64,000 nucleotides of DNA, from assembly GCF_005047595.1 (NCBI RefSeq), contig NZ_SUPL01000004.1:1-64000 (forward strand). The letters run 5' to 3'. Both the position numbers and the translations under genes were made by a program. Shown here piece by piece: positions 25,611 through 33,924 of this stretch. The notes beneath the pieces were generated by a model that was not told the origin of the DNA, did no database searches, and saw nothing but the letters and a program-made list of their open reading frames with translations. The number at the start of each line of letters is the position of its first letter. Position 1 is the stretch's first letter. The stretch comes from Pontimicrobium aquaticum. GTDB lineage: Bacteria > Bacteroidota > Bacteroidia > Flavobacteriales > Flavobacteriaceae.

Positions 25611-25684
25611 GTATTAATAAAGATTTATTAAATAAATTTGAGTTAGCAAAATTATAATCAGGAACAAACCCTCACCTTTACAAT

Positions 25685-27403
25685 ATGAATACCCTTTCTA
25701 ATAATGCCATACAAATTTTAAAGGATCGCTATCTTATAAAAGATAAGGAAGGGAAATTGATAGAAACTCCGGAACAAATGTTTAGGCGTGTGGCAAAATT
25801 TGTAGCAAGTTGTGAAAATGAAAAAAGTACTTTTTACGAAAGAAATTTTTACTCCCTTATAAGTAATTTAAAGTTCCTCCCTAATTCACCAACACTTATA
25901 AATGCTGGCTGCAAAAATGGACAATTAAGCGCATGTTTTGCATTACCAATTACAGATAGTTTAGATAGTATTTTTACGTCTCTAAAAAATGCGGCATTAA
26001 TACATCAAAGTGGTGGTGGTACTGGATTTAATTTCTCCAAACTTCGCCCCAAAAATGATTTGGTAAGCTCAAAAAGTAGCACATCGTCTGGTCCAGTGGC
26101 TTTTATGAAAATTTACGATACTGCTACAAAGTATGTAAAGCAAGGAGGAAAAAGACGAGGCGCAAATATGGGAATTCTAAATATAGACCATCCTGATATC
26201 GAGGAATTTATTTCGTCAAAGTCCAATAAAAAATCTATTGAGAATTTCAATATTTCGGTTGGTATTACTGATGCTTTTATGAATGCTGTCAATAATGATT
26301 TAGATTGGCAACTAATAAATCCACGAACAAAAAAAGTTGTTAAAACCTTAGCAGCACAATCACTTTGGAAGCTTATTGTTAAGAAGGCATGGCGTACTGG
26401 AGATCCTGGACTTGTTTTTTTAGATACAATTAATAAATCAAACCCAACACCAAATTTAGGAAGGCTAGAAACTACAAACCCTTGTGGCGAAGTACCTTTA
26501 CTGGATTATGAGAGTTGCAATTTAGGGTCTATAAACCTATCTAAAATGATTGTATATAAAGCCAATCACTATTCTATAGATTGGGACACATTATCTAAAA
26601 CAATTCATCTTGCCATTCGGTTTTTAGACAATATTATAACCTTAAACCATTACATATTACCAAAAATAAAAGCTATAACAACTTCTAACAGAAAAATTGG
26701 ATTAGGAGTTATGGGTTGGGCAGAGTTATTGATTTTATTAGAAATTCCTTACACTTCAAAAGAAGCTTTGAACTTAGCGGAACAGTTAATGAAGTTTATT
26801 AAAACCGAAAGTTATAAAGCTTCAGAAAACCTTGCAAAAGAACGAGGTGTTTTTCCAGAATGGAAAAATAGCATTCATGTTCATAAAACTCAAATGCGAA
26901 ATGCAACTTGTAATAGCATTGCGCCAACAGGAACTATATCTGTAATTGCTGATACCTCCTACTCAATTGAGCCCTTATTTGCTTTAGCATATAAACGTGT
27001 AGGTATTTTAAATAATCAAACTCAAACAGAAATAAATAAGTTGTTTGTTAAAAAAATGAAACAATTAAGTTTATGGAACTTAGAGCTTGAAAATACCGTT
27101 TTAAAAGCTGGAAGTATAAAGAATATAGATTCAATTTCAGAAGCAATAAAAGCCATTTTTAAAACGAGCTTGGAAATTCCATGGCAATATCATTTATTGC
27201 ATCAACAAGCATTTCAAAAATATACCGATAATGCAGTTTCAAAAACTATTAATCTCCCAAGAAATACAACTAAAGAGGATGTTTCAAAAATTTATAAAAC
27301 TGCTTGGGAATATAAACTTAAAGGTATTACCATTTATCGATATGGTAGTAAAAGCAACCAAGTACTTCAAAAATGTCATCTAAACTCAATTGAAGATTGT
27401 TAA
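25685..27403 (+). CDS. nrdJ: Class II (B12-dependent) ribonucleotide reductase, short form
   Basis: The protein has 572 residues. Motifs: FLPNSPTLINAG near 60, LSACFALPITDSLDSIF near 76, HQSGGGTGFNFSKLRP near 105, TNPCGEVPLLDYESCNLGS near 262 and CNSIAPTGTISVIADTSYSI near 413. These match adenosylcobalamin-dependent reductases that make deoxynucleotides without oxygen. There is no N-terminal ATP cone and the C-terminus is short, ending with two cysteines (C-x7-C) and lacking the zinc-ribbon tail of longer forms. Transcription from the FNR-like site fits use in low oxygen. No cobalamin riboswitch is seen in the 142-bp upstream gap. Confidence 0.88.
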   Translation: MNTLSNNAIQILKDRYLIKDKEGKLIETPEQMFRRVAKFVASCENEKSTFYERNFYSLISNLKFLPNSPTLINAGCKNGQLSACFALPITDSLDSIFTSLKNAALIHQSGGGTGFNFSKLRPKNDLVSSKSSTSSGPVAFMKIYDTATKYVKQGGKRRGANMGILNIDHPDIEEFISSKSNKKSIENFNISVGITDAFMNAVNNDLDWQLINPRTKKVVKTLAAQSLWKLIVKKAWRTGDPGLVFLDTINKSNPTPNLGRLETTNPCGEVPLLDYESCNLGSINLSKMIVYKANHYSIDWDTLSKTIHLAIRFLDNIITLNHYILPKIKAITTSNRKIGLGVMGWAELLILLEIPYTSKEALNLAEQLMKFIKTESYKASENLAKERGVFPEWKNSIHVHKTQMRNATCNSIAPTGTISVIADTSYSIEPLFALAYKRVGILNNQTQTEINKLFVKKMKQLSLWNLELENTVLKAGSIKNIDSISEAIKAIFKTSLEIPWQYHLLHQQAFQKYTDNAVSKTINLPRNTTKEDVSKIYKTAWEYKLKGITIYRYGSKSNQVLQKCHLNSIEDC

Positions 27404-27414
27404 TGTAACCAATC

Positions 27415-27426
27415 TGATAAATATCA
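27415..27426 (+). promoter_or_regulatory. FNR-like palindrome and promoter of the usp-usp operon
   Basis: TGATAAATATCA is followed by TACTTTTA (27450-27457) at exactly 29.5 bp; the start codon is at 27481. Confidence 0.8.
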
Positions 27427-27480
27427 TTGTTCACGTCTATTGCATGCTGTACTTTTAGATAACTAATAAACATTATAGCC

Positions 27481-28329
27481 ATGAGAAAAATATTAGTTCC
27501 TATAGATTTTTCCGAAAATGCAATGAATGCCTTAAAGTATGCTTTAGAGTTATTTAAGTATGAACGTAGCGATTTTTTTATAATGCATGCATATCAAGAT
27601 GAAATTTATGCTAATCCTTCCCTATTAAAAAAACAAACTCTCGATCAAGTTACACAAGAGGTTAGTAATAAGTCACAACAACAGCTGGAAGAAGCCTTAA
27701 ACAAGGTAAAAGAAATATCTCCAAACCCAAGGCATGTATATAACATAATATCTGCTAACGAAATGCTTTTAGATGAAGCAGACAGAATTGTTGATGAAGA
27801 AAATATTGATATTATTGTTATGGGAACTCGTGGTGAAACCAATGATAAAAAATTAATTTTTGGCAGTCACACATTACAAGTTTTAAAGTATGTGCAATGT
27901 CCTGTTTTGGCTATCCCAGAAAATTACAAGTACACACAACCTAAACGTGTTTTGTTTCCTACTAATTACATGATTCCTTATAAACGTAGAGAACTTAAAT
28001 TACTCTGCGAAATGGTAACTCCTTATAGAGCAACAATAGATATGCTTTACATTTCAAAGAACAGCAAGCTATCGTTAAGACAAGAAGATAATAAACAATT
28101 TATTAAAGAAGGCTTGTGTAAAAACATCTTAAACTTTTTAACAATTAATAAAAAAACGATAGCTAATACCATATATAAATACATCACAGAAAATAAGATG
28201 GATATGTTAGTAATGGTAAATACTAGGCAATCATTTCTAGAGAGTATTTTATTTCAATCTACAATAGATAATATCAGTTTGCATATCGATATTCCATTCT
28301 TAACATTACAAAATATTAGACGTAGTTAG
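27481..28329 (+). CDS. Universal stress protein with two Usp domains
   Basis: The protein has 282 residues. Domain one starts MRKILVPIDFSENAMNALKY and has the ATP-binding motif GTRGETNDKKLIFGS near 118. Domain two (from about 150) has no motif. It is 25 bp upstream of a second Usp gene and preceded by an FNR-like promoter. It is the most diverged of the five Usp proteins here (PIDF where the others have PTDF). Confidence 0.92.
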   Translation: MRKILVPIDFSENAMNALKYALELFKYERSDFFIMHAYQDEIYANPSLLKKQTLDQVTQEVSNKSQQQLEEALNKVKEISPNPRHVYNIISANEMLLDEADRIVDEENIDIIVMGTRGETNDKKLIFGSHTLQVLKYVQCPVLAIPENYKYTQPKRVLFPTNYMIPYKRRELKLLCEMVTPYRATIDMLYISKNSKLSLRQEDNKQFIKEGLCKNILNFLTINKKTIANTIYKYITENKMDMLVMVNTRQSFLESILFQSTIDNISLHIDIPFLTLQNIRRS

Positions 28330-28354
28330 TAACTAAAAATAAAATTAAGTCATC

Positions 28355-29197
28355 ATGAAGAAAGTATTATTACCAACCGATTTTTCTGAAAACTCTTGGA
28401 ATGCTATACAATATGCATTACAGTTATTTAAAGATCAAGAGTGTCATTTTGTGTTATTAAACACCTATACTCCTATAATTTATCAAGTTGAATACTGGCA
28501 ACCTAGTTCGGCTCAATTAGGAATTGTAGATGCCTTAAAAAAAACATCAAAAAATAGATTGGATGAACTCCATGAAAAAATAATTTTAGGTTTTAAAGAC
28601 CCTAAACATACATTCTCACAAATATCATCAATTAACAACCTTACATCCGAGATTGACAACCTTTATTCAAATAGCATCATGGATATTATTGTTATGGGAA
28701 CCAAAGGAGCAAGTGGTGTTGCTGGCGTACTATTTGGCTCAAATACAATACATGTAATAAAAAATGCCAAATGTCCCGTTTTAGCAATTCCTTCAGGTTT
28801 TGATTTCGAAAATCCTCACGAAATACTCTTTCCAACAGACTATGAAATAGAATACAAAAACACGCAGCTAAATCCAATTATTGAGATTGCTAAAAAACAT
28901 ATATCAAGAATTAACATTTTACATGTGTTTGCTGGTAATGGTCTAACTAAAACGCAAGAAAAGAACAAGTCAATTTTAGAAACAAGTATGAAAGGAATAG
29001 CACATCTTTTTCACGATGTTAAAAATCAAAATGTACCTGAAGCAATTACAAATTTTCAATTAAAATCCCGTGTTAATTTATTGATAATGATAAATAACAA
29101 GCGTTCCTTTTTCGAAAACTTGTTTTTTAAATCAACCATTAACCACATTGGGTTTCATTTAAATATTCCATTTATGGTAATACCTTCAAGGAAATAA
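28355..29197 (+). CDS. Universal stress protein with two Usp domains
   Basis: The protein has 280 residues starting MKKVLLPTDFSENSWNAIQY, with GTKGASGVAGVLFGS near 114 as the ATP-binding motif and a motif-less second domain. Closest in the window to the protein at 17840-18688 in its first 20 residues. It has no palindrome of its own and is read from the promoter at 27450, as second gene of the operon. Confidence 0.92.
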   Translation: MKKVLLPTDFSENSWNAIQYALQLFKDQECHFVLLNTYTPIIYQVEYWQPSSAQLGIVDALKKTSKNRLDELHEKIILGFKDPKHTFSQISSINNLTSEIDNLYSNSIMDIIVMGTKGASGVAGVLFGSNTIHVIKNAKCPVLAIPSGFDFENPHEILFPTDYEIEYKNTQLNPIIEIAKKHISRINILHVFAGNGLTKTQEKNKSILETSMKGIAHLFHDVKNQNVPEAITNFQLKSRVNLLIMINNKRSFFENLFFKSTINHIGFHLNIPFMVIPSRK

Positions 29198-29206
29198 GCC
29201 TTAAAC

Positions 29207-29218
29207 TGATTTATATCA
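29207..29218 (+). promoter_or_regulatory. FNR-like palindrome and promoter of usp and the baeRF-like gene
   Basis: TGATTTATATCA is followed by TATTTTTA (29242-29249) at exactly 29.5 bp. It begins 10 bp after the stop of the previous usp gene. Confidence 0.8.
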
Positions 29219-29269
29219 TTTCCATTTTATTGATCACACCTTATTTTTATATCTACAAATAATTGAATC

Positions 29270-30124
29270 ATGAAGCGCAAAATTTTACTTCCTACCGATT
29301 TTTCCAACAACTCATGGTTGGCTATCAACTATGCCTTGCAATTATTTGAAAACGAAGCTTGTGATTTTTATTTGCTTAACGCTTTCTCTGGAACTAATAG
29401 TCTCATTGATAATATTATTAATATGGAATCGGGAGGTAATTTTTTTGAAGAAGCAAAAGAAGAATCTGAAGAAAATTTATCTAAATTACTAGATAAACTT
29501 ATAATAAACAAACATGGCAACCCAAAACATAATTTCAAAACTATTTCGATGTATAATGAACCTATTGAAGCGTTTAAAGATGCTGTAGAACAGAAGGATA
29601 TAGAAATGATTATTATGGGAACTAAAGGCAAAACAAGTAATAAAGGAACCGTATTTGGCAGTGTTGCAGTGAACACAATGGAAAAAATTCGAAATTGCCC
29701 TATCATTGTTGTTCCAGAAAAAGCTAAACATAGCTTGCCTAAAGAAATTGTGTTTCCTACTAGCTATAAAACACATTATAAAAGAAGAGAATTAAGCTAC
29801 TTAACCGACATTGCTAAAAAATGTGATGCGACCATAGCAATACTTCACATTTCAGAAGAGAATGAATTAGATAACAACCAAAAAGAGCATAAACACATGC
29901 TTAAAGATATTTTTGAAGGTGTCAATTATACATTTCATTCATTATCAAATTATTCCGTAGAATCTGCTGTAAACATTTTTGTTGAAAGCAGGAATAGCGA
30001 CATGGTAGCATTTATTAATAAAAAGCACAACTTTTTTGGAAGCATATTAACAAACCCAATGGTTAAAGGCATTGCGTTTCACTCTAAAGTACCAATTTTA
30101 GTTATGCATGATTTAAGAAATTAA
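29270..30124 (+). CDS. Universal stress protein with two Usp domains
   Basis: The protein has 284 residues starting MKRKILLPTDFSNNSWLAIN. The ATP-binding motif is GTKGKTSNKGTVFGS near 120. The second domain is motif-less. It is followed 12 bp later by the small baeRF-like gene and has its own FNR-like promoter although a usp gene lies just upstream. Confidence 0.92.
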   Translation: MKRKILLPTDFSNNSWLAINYALQLFENEACDFYLLNAFSGTNSLIDNIINMESGGNFFEEAKEESEENLSKLLDKLIINKHGNPKHNFKTISMYNEPIEAFKDAVEQKDIEMIIMGTKGKTSNKGTVFGSVAVNTMEKIRNCPIIVVPEKAKHSLPKEIVFPTSYKTHYKRRELSYLTDIAKKCDATIAILHISEENELDNNQKEHKHMLKDIFEGVNYTFHSLSNYSVESAVNIFVESRNSDMVAFINKKHNFFGSILTNPMVKGIAFHSKVPILVMHDLRN

Positions 30125-30136
30125 AAACATTAGAAA

Positions 30137-30544
30137 ATGAAAAAAACTGGCATTTGGTTAGATAAGGATAAAGCACTTATTATAACTCTAGAAAATGGTA
30201 AAGAAACATTAGATACTGTTATATCGAATGTAGAACATTACCGTACTCATGGTGGCTCTGGAACACGATTTAAAGGCGGCCCACAAGATGTTGTTCAGGA
30301 CAGTAAATTCCTAGAACGTGAAAAACATCAACTAAAGCAATATTATCAATCATTAGCTTCACAAATTGATGATACTGATGCATTAGTCATTTTTGGTCCG
30401 GCAGACACCAATGAGAAATTCAGTAAAGAATTAAACAAAAGCTATAAGTCTTTAAGCTCCAAAATAAAAGGTGTAAGAAAAGCAGATAGTATGACAGAAA
30501 ACCAAGCTAAAGCTTGGGTAAGAGACTTCTTTAAATCATATTAA
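30137..30544 (+). CDS. Small protein resembling baeRF/host-attachment-type proteins
   Basis: The protein has 135 residues with the start MKKTGIWLDKDKALIITLEN, the middle HYRTHGGSGTRFKGGPQDVV, then a basic helix REKHQLKQYYQSL and a strand ALVIFGPADTNEKFSKEL. The order (IWxDxxxAxI, YY helix, VIFGP, then ADxMTxxQ) recalls bacterial eRF1-like, baeRF or translational-machinery proteins. The catalytic role is unknown and the match is from memory. It follows a Usp gene in an FNR-like operon and ends before a terminator. Confidence 0.62.
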   Translation: MKKTGIWLDKDKALIITLENGKETLDTVISNVEHYRTHGGSGTRFKGGPQDVVQDSKFLEREKHQLKQYYQSLASQIDDTDALVIFGPADTNEKFSKELNKSYKSLSSKIKGVRKADSMTENQAKAWVRDFFKSY

Positions 30545-30557
30545 TTTATTAGTTAGT

Positions 30558-30596
30558 TGAAAACTGTCAAGACATTATGTTTTGGCAGTTTTCTTT
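30558..30596 (+). terminator. Rho-independent terminator after the baeRF-like gene
   Basis: Arms GAAAACTGTCAA and TTTTGGCAGTTTTC pair with one G-U and are followed by TTTAAA. The gap from here to 30962 holds only the direct repeat and promoter listed below; I see no gene in it. Confidence 0.75.
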
Positions 30597-30829
30597 AAAA
30601 AGAAGCTTATAGAATGTAAAAGCCTAAAAATTACAAAATCATCTAGCAAAATTCAAGATTTCCGTTAGATAAACTAAAAACTTCACTAAAAAGAACTGGA
30701 GCATATAAAAGAGTGTAAATCGAATTATTAATAAAGTAAATGACGAATTATACTAAGGCATAAAAATATACAAATTTTTAAAGCAAATAACTTCAATATT
30801 TGAAGATAGTAGGAAAACCTGAACACATT

Positions 30830-30867
30830 GTTAAAAACACATCATAATGTTAAAAACACATCATAAT
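30830..30867 (+). repeat. Two perfect copies of a 19-bp direct repeat
   Basis: GTTAAAAACACATCATAAT occurs twice head to tail at 30830-30848 and 30849-30867, ending 14 bp upstream of the FNR-like site of hsp20. Possible operator for a second regulator or a slipped duplication. Confidence 0.8.
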
Positions 30868-30881
30868 TTCACCTATCAAAC

Positions 30882-30893
30882 TGATTTATATCA
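30882..30893 (+). promoter_or_regulatory. FNR-like palindrome and promoter of hsp20
   Basis: TGATTTATATCA is followed by TAAATTAG (30917-30924) at exactly 29.5 bp. The start codon is at 30962. Confidence 0.8.
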
Positions 30894-30961
30894 TTTTATA
30901 AAATTGCCTTCGGTACTAAATTAGCATTACAATTTAATGTTTAATCTAAAAAAAATATATC

Positions 30962-31456
30962 ATGACAACACTAGCAAAACGTAGAAACAGAAACAGACAA
31001 TTATCTCCATTTAGAAGTAGATTAATGTCACCTTGGGAAAACAGACTATTTCCATCTAGTTTAGATGATTTTCAAAACCTTTTTAAATTTGATGATGTTT
31101 TTAATGGTGATTTTTTGGAAGAAGATAGCCTTATGCCATCAATGAATGTGAAGGAACACAAAAATGATTTTGAGATTGAATTTGCAGCACCAGGTTTTAA
31201 TAAAAACGACTTTGAAGTTACCATAGATGGTAATGTACTTAACGTTGAAGGAAAAAAAAGTGATAAAAAAGAAGAAAACTATACTTGCAAAGAGTTTAGC
31301 TATAAATCATTTAAAAGATCTTCAACTTTACCAGAATCAATTGACTTAGATCAAGATGTAAAAGCAGTTTATAAAGATGGCATTCTAAAAATAAACTTAG
31401 AAAAAAAGCCTGAAGCTAAAAAATTGTCTACAAAAAAAGTAGTAAAGATTTCTTAA
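30962..31456 (+). CDS. Hsp20/alpha-crystallin small heat-shock protein
   Basis: The protein has 164 residues. The Arg-rich N-terminus (RRNRNRQLSPFRSRL) is followed by an alpha-crystallin domain (about 60-155) with FEIEFAAPGFNKNDFEVTID and CKEFSYKSFKRSSTLPESID, then YKDGILKINLEKKP. It holds unfolding proteins in solution without ATP. It is the flavobacterial counterpart of the small heat-shock protein typical of dormancy regulons. It has its own FNR-like promoter and is followed by a terminator and a small gene. Confidence 0.93.
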   Translation: MTTLAKRRNRNRQLSPFRSRLMSPWENRLFPSSLDDFQNLFKFDDVFNGDFLEEDSLMPSMNVKEHKNDFEIEFAAPGFNKNDFEVTIDGNVLNVEGKKSDKKEENYTCKEFSYKSFKRSSTLPESIDLDQDVKAVYKDGILKINLEKKPEAKKLSTKKVVKIS

Positions 31457-31464
31457 CATTTAAA

Positions 31465-31500
31465 AAGAAGAAAGCAATTCTATGAATTGTTTTCTTCTTT
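31465..31500 (+). terminator. Terminator between hsp20 and the next gene
   Basis: Arms AAGAAGAAAGCAATTC and GAATTGTTTTCTTCTT form a long stem with a short loop and a T-rich tail. Confidence 0.75.
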
Positions 31501-31516
31501 ATTTTAAACAAATATT

Positions 31517-31966
31517 ATGAAAACAACACAAACTAGTACAAAATATGTTGAGTGGCTAAGTGCCGAAACAATGCATAAAAACTCAATTGAATGGTTGTCA
31601 GACTTAGAATTCATGAAAAATGAACAATTATTTTTTGATGACCTAATCAAGTCTTATACATTACAACTCATAGATTCAAAGCACTTTAAAGAGAGTAAGA
31701 CAATAATTGATACATTAAGTAAGCTACAAAAAAAAACCGATTTACTTATTAAGTATGTAAAAACTCATAAAAACGATTTAAAAATTATGGTTGATGGTAT
31801 AGATCAACCAAAAGAAGAAGCAGATTATAAGAATGAGCATCGTCGTTTAATTGTTGAAATTAATGACTTTATAATAGAGTATAGAGTATTAAAAACAACC
31901 CTTTTTAGCTTAATTAAAAGCATTAAAAAAGAAATAAAGCAAAGTCGTTTACTCAGCAATAAATAA
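31517..31966 (+). CDS. Helical hypothetical protein downstream of hsp20
   Basis: This 149-residue protein is predicted to be almost entirely helical, with a coiled coil around residues 30-140 and a strongly basic C-terminus (KKEIKQSRLLSNK). It starts MKTTQTSTKYVEWLSAETMH. No signal peptide, membrane helix or known family is seen. It may be reached by readthrough of the hsp20 terminator or have its own start site; I cannot tell. It ends 80 bp before the tetR gene. Confidence 0.72.
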   Translation: MKTTQTSTKYVEWLSAETMHKNSIEWLSDLEFMKNEQLFFDDLIKSYTLQLIDSKHFKESKTIIDTLSKLQKKTDLLIKYVKTHKNDLKIMVDGIDQPKEEADYKNEHRRLIVEINDFIIEYRVLKTTLFSLIKSIKKEIKQSRLLSNK

Positions 31967-32008
31967 TATATTTTATTTCTTATAAATGACAAGTAAATAA
32001 ATATTTTG

Positions 32009-32047
32009 TACATTTGTTAACCAAATGGTTAAACTAAATAGTTGGTT
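32009..32047 (+). promoter_or_regulatory. Promoter and tandem operators of the tetR/ABC export operon
   Basis: A perfect -7 box TACATTTG lies at 32009-32016. Directly behind it are two inverted repeats, TAACCAAATGGTTA (32018-32031) and AACTAAATAGTT (32033-32044), over the likely start site. This is the place for autorepression by the TetR protein encoded next. No FNR-like site is present. Confidence 0.65.
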
Positions 32048-32662
32048 ATGACGAAAACAAGAGACGAAAACACAGAAGGACAGATATTAAATGCAGCAAA
32101 AAGCATATTTCAATCTAAAGGTATGGATGGTGCGCGTATGCAGGAAATAGCTGATAAAGCTGGTATTAACAAGGCCATGCTTCACTATTATTTTAGAAGT
32201 AAACAATTGCTGTTTGAAGCAGTTTTTAAGAATGCATTCTCATTATTAGCACCTCAATTAAATGCGATTTTAAATGATGACTCCACTATTGAAGATAAGA
32301 TTAAAAATTTCACTTCTAACTATATATCATTCATCATTAAGCATCCTTACTTACCAAATTTTATTATTCAAGAATTAAATAGGAATCAAGATTTTATTCT
32401 AAAGATTAAAGACAATAAAGGATTTCCCAACCTTGAAAAATTCAAGAAACAAGTTGATGAGGAAGCAAACAAAGGCATCATCAAACCTATAAGTGGTGAA
32501 CAACTATTCATTAATATTTTGGCTCTTAATATTTTTCCATTTGTGGCAAAACCTTTGGTAATGGCATTTGCCAATGTTAGCGATAAAGCCTACAAACAAC
32601 TTATGGAAAACCGTAAAACCGAAGTAGCCAATTTTATTATCAATGCTATAAAGCACACATAA
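32048..32662 (+). CDS. TetR/AcrR-family repressor
   Basis: The protein has 204 residues from ATG 32048 (MTKTRDENTEGQILNAAKSI); an in-frame TTG two codons earlier is a weaker choice. The helix-turn-helix is at about residues 28-48 (ARMQEIADKAGINKAMLHYY FRSK region), as is usual for TetR. The ligand-binding part is helical. It overlaps a TolC gene start by a short gap and heads the export operon, so it probably represses it and is released by an exported compound. Operators overlap its own promoter. Confidence 0.92.
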   Translation: MTKTRDENTEGQILNAAKSIFQSKGMDGARMQEIADKAGINKAMLHYYFRSKQLLFEAVFKNAFSLLAPQLNAILNDDSTIEDKIKNFTSNYISFIIKHPYLPNFIIQELNRNQDFILKIKDNKGFPNLEKFKKQVDEEANKGIIKPISGEQLFINILALNIFPFVAKPLVMAFANVSDKAYKQLMENRKTEVANFIINAIKHT

Positions 32663-32663
32663 A

Positions 32664-33914
32664 ATGAAACGCTTAATACTCATTTTAATAAGCATAGCAA
32701 CGTTTACAGGTTATGCGCAACAACGTATCACAATTGAAGAATGCTATAATTTGGCAATTCAAAACTATCCTTTAGCTAAGCAGTCACAACTCCTTGAAAC
32801 ACAGTATGAGTTGGATGCTGAAGTTATTTCTACTGCAAAATTACCACAGCTAAATTTAGATGCGCAAGCAACCTACCAATCAGATGTGATTGAAGTGCCT
32901 ATTCCTAATTCCAATATTGAGCCATTAAATAAAGATCAATACCGCGCCACGTTATCGGCAAACCAATTGATTTATAATGGAGGCTTAACAGATGCGTCTT
33001 TGAACGTAAAATCTGCACAACTTAAAACCAAACAAAAACAGATTGAGGTTAGTTTGTATCAGCTAAAACAACAAATCAATCAACTGTATTTCTCTATTTT
33101 ACTGGCTCAGGAATCAGAGTTGTTATTAAAAGCCAAACAAACACAGTTGGAAGCAAAGCTTAAAGAAGTGGTTTCTGGCATAAAATACGGTGTTATTTTA
33201 CCCTCTTCAGATAAAGTATTGGAAGCTGAATTATTGAAAATTAGTCAACAATTTCAGGAACTAGATAGTAATAAGGCTGCACTTATAGAAACACTTTCAA
33301 GTTTAATCAAAAAACCATTGGAAGCTTCTACCCTATTTCAAAATCCGCTTATTGAAACTCAGTTGCAGAATGACTTAAACAGACCAGAATTGGAGTTGTT
33401 CCAACTTAAAAAAGAAGAAATATCACAATCAGAAACCTTAATCTCAAAACTAAATGCGCCAAAACTACTCGGTTTTGTAACAGGTGGTTATGGCAATCCT
33501 AGATTGAATATGCTAGATAATTCCTTTCAAGCTTTTTATACGGTTGGTGTTAAATTGAATTGGAATGTTTTTAACTGGAATTCAAAAAACAAGCAACGCA
33601 AATCATTAACCATTAATAAAGACATTATAGATACCGAAACCGAAGCGTTTAAACTTAACACCAACATTGAACTCAACAAACAGCAAAAGGAAATAGAGAA
33701 AATAGAAGGCTTTATCACATCAGATGAAGCTATCATTAATCTTAGAAAAGAAGTCTTACAAACCGCAGATTCACAACTTAAAAATGGTGTGATTACGTCT
33801 TCGGCTTATATTACAGAATTGACCAATTTATACGAAGACGAAAACACATTGGTAAGACATAAAATCCAGTTACAACTCGCAAAAGCAAATTACAATGTCA
33901 TTAAAGGACAATAA
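32664..33914 (+). CDS. TolC-family outer-membrane efflux protein
   Basis: The protein has 416 residues with signal peptide MKRLILILISIATFTGYAQQ. Two OEP repeats carry long coiled-coil helices and beta segments (ITIEECYNLAIQNYPLAKQS near 22, SAQLKTKQKQIEVSLYQLKQ near 110). It forms the outer-membrane channel of a tripartite pump. It lies between the TetR and HlyD-type genes in one operon. Confidence 0.92.
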   Translation: MKRLILILISIATFTGYAQQRITIEECYNLAIQNYPLAKQSQLLETQYELDAEVISTAKLPQLNLDAQATYQSDVIEVPIPNSNIEPLNKDQYRATLSANQLIYNGGLTDASLNVKSAQLKTKQKQIEVSLYQLKQQINQLYFSILLAQESELLLKAKQTQLEAKLKEVVSGIKYGVILPSSDKVLEAELLKISQQFQELDSNKAALIETLSSLIKKPLEASTLFQNPLIETQLQNDLNRPELELFQLKKEEISQSETLISKLNAPKLLGFVTGGYGNPRLNMLDNSFQAFYTVGVKLNWNVFNWNSKNKQRKSLTINKDIIDTETEAFKLNTNIELNKQQKEIEKIEGFITSDEAIINLRKEVLQTADSQLKNGVITSSAYITELTNLYEDENTLVRHKIQLQLAKANYNVIKGQ

Positions 33915-33924
33915 ATATAAACAC

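Noticed and set aside
25611-25684. Cobalamin riboswitch before the B12-dependent RNR gene
   Set aside because: The 74 bp after the palindrome are too short and hold no B12-box-like sequence.
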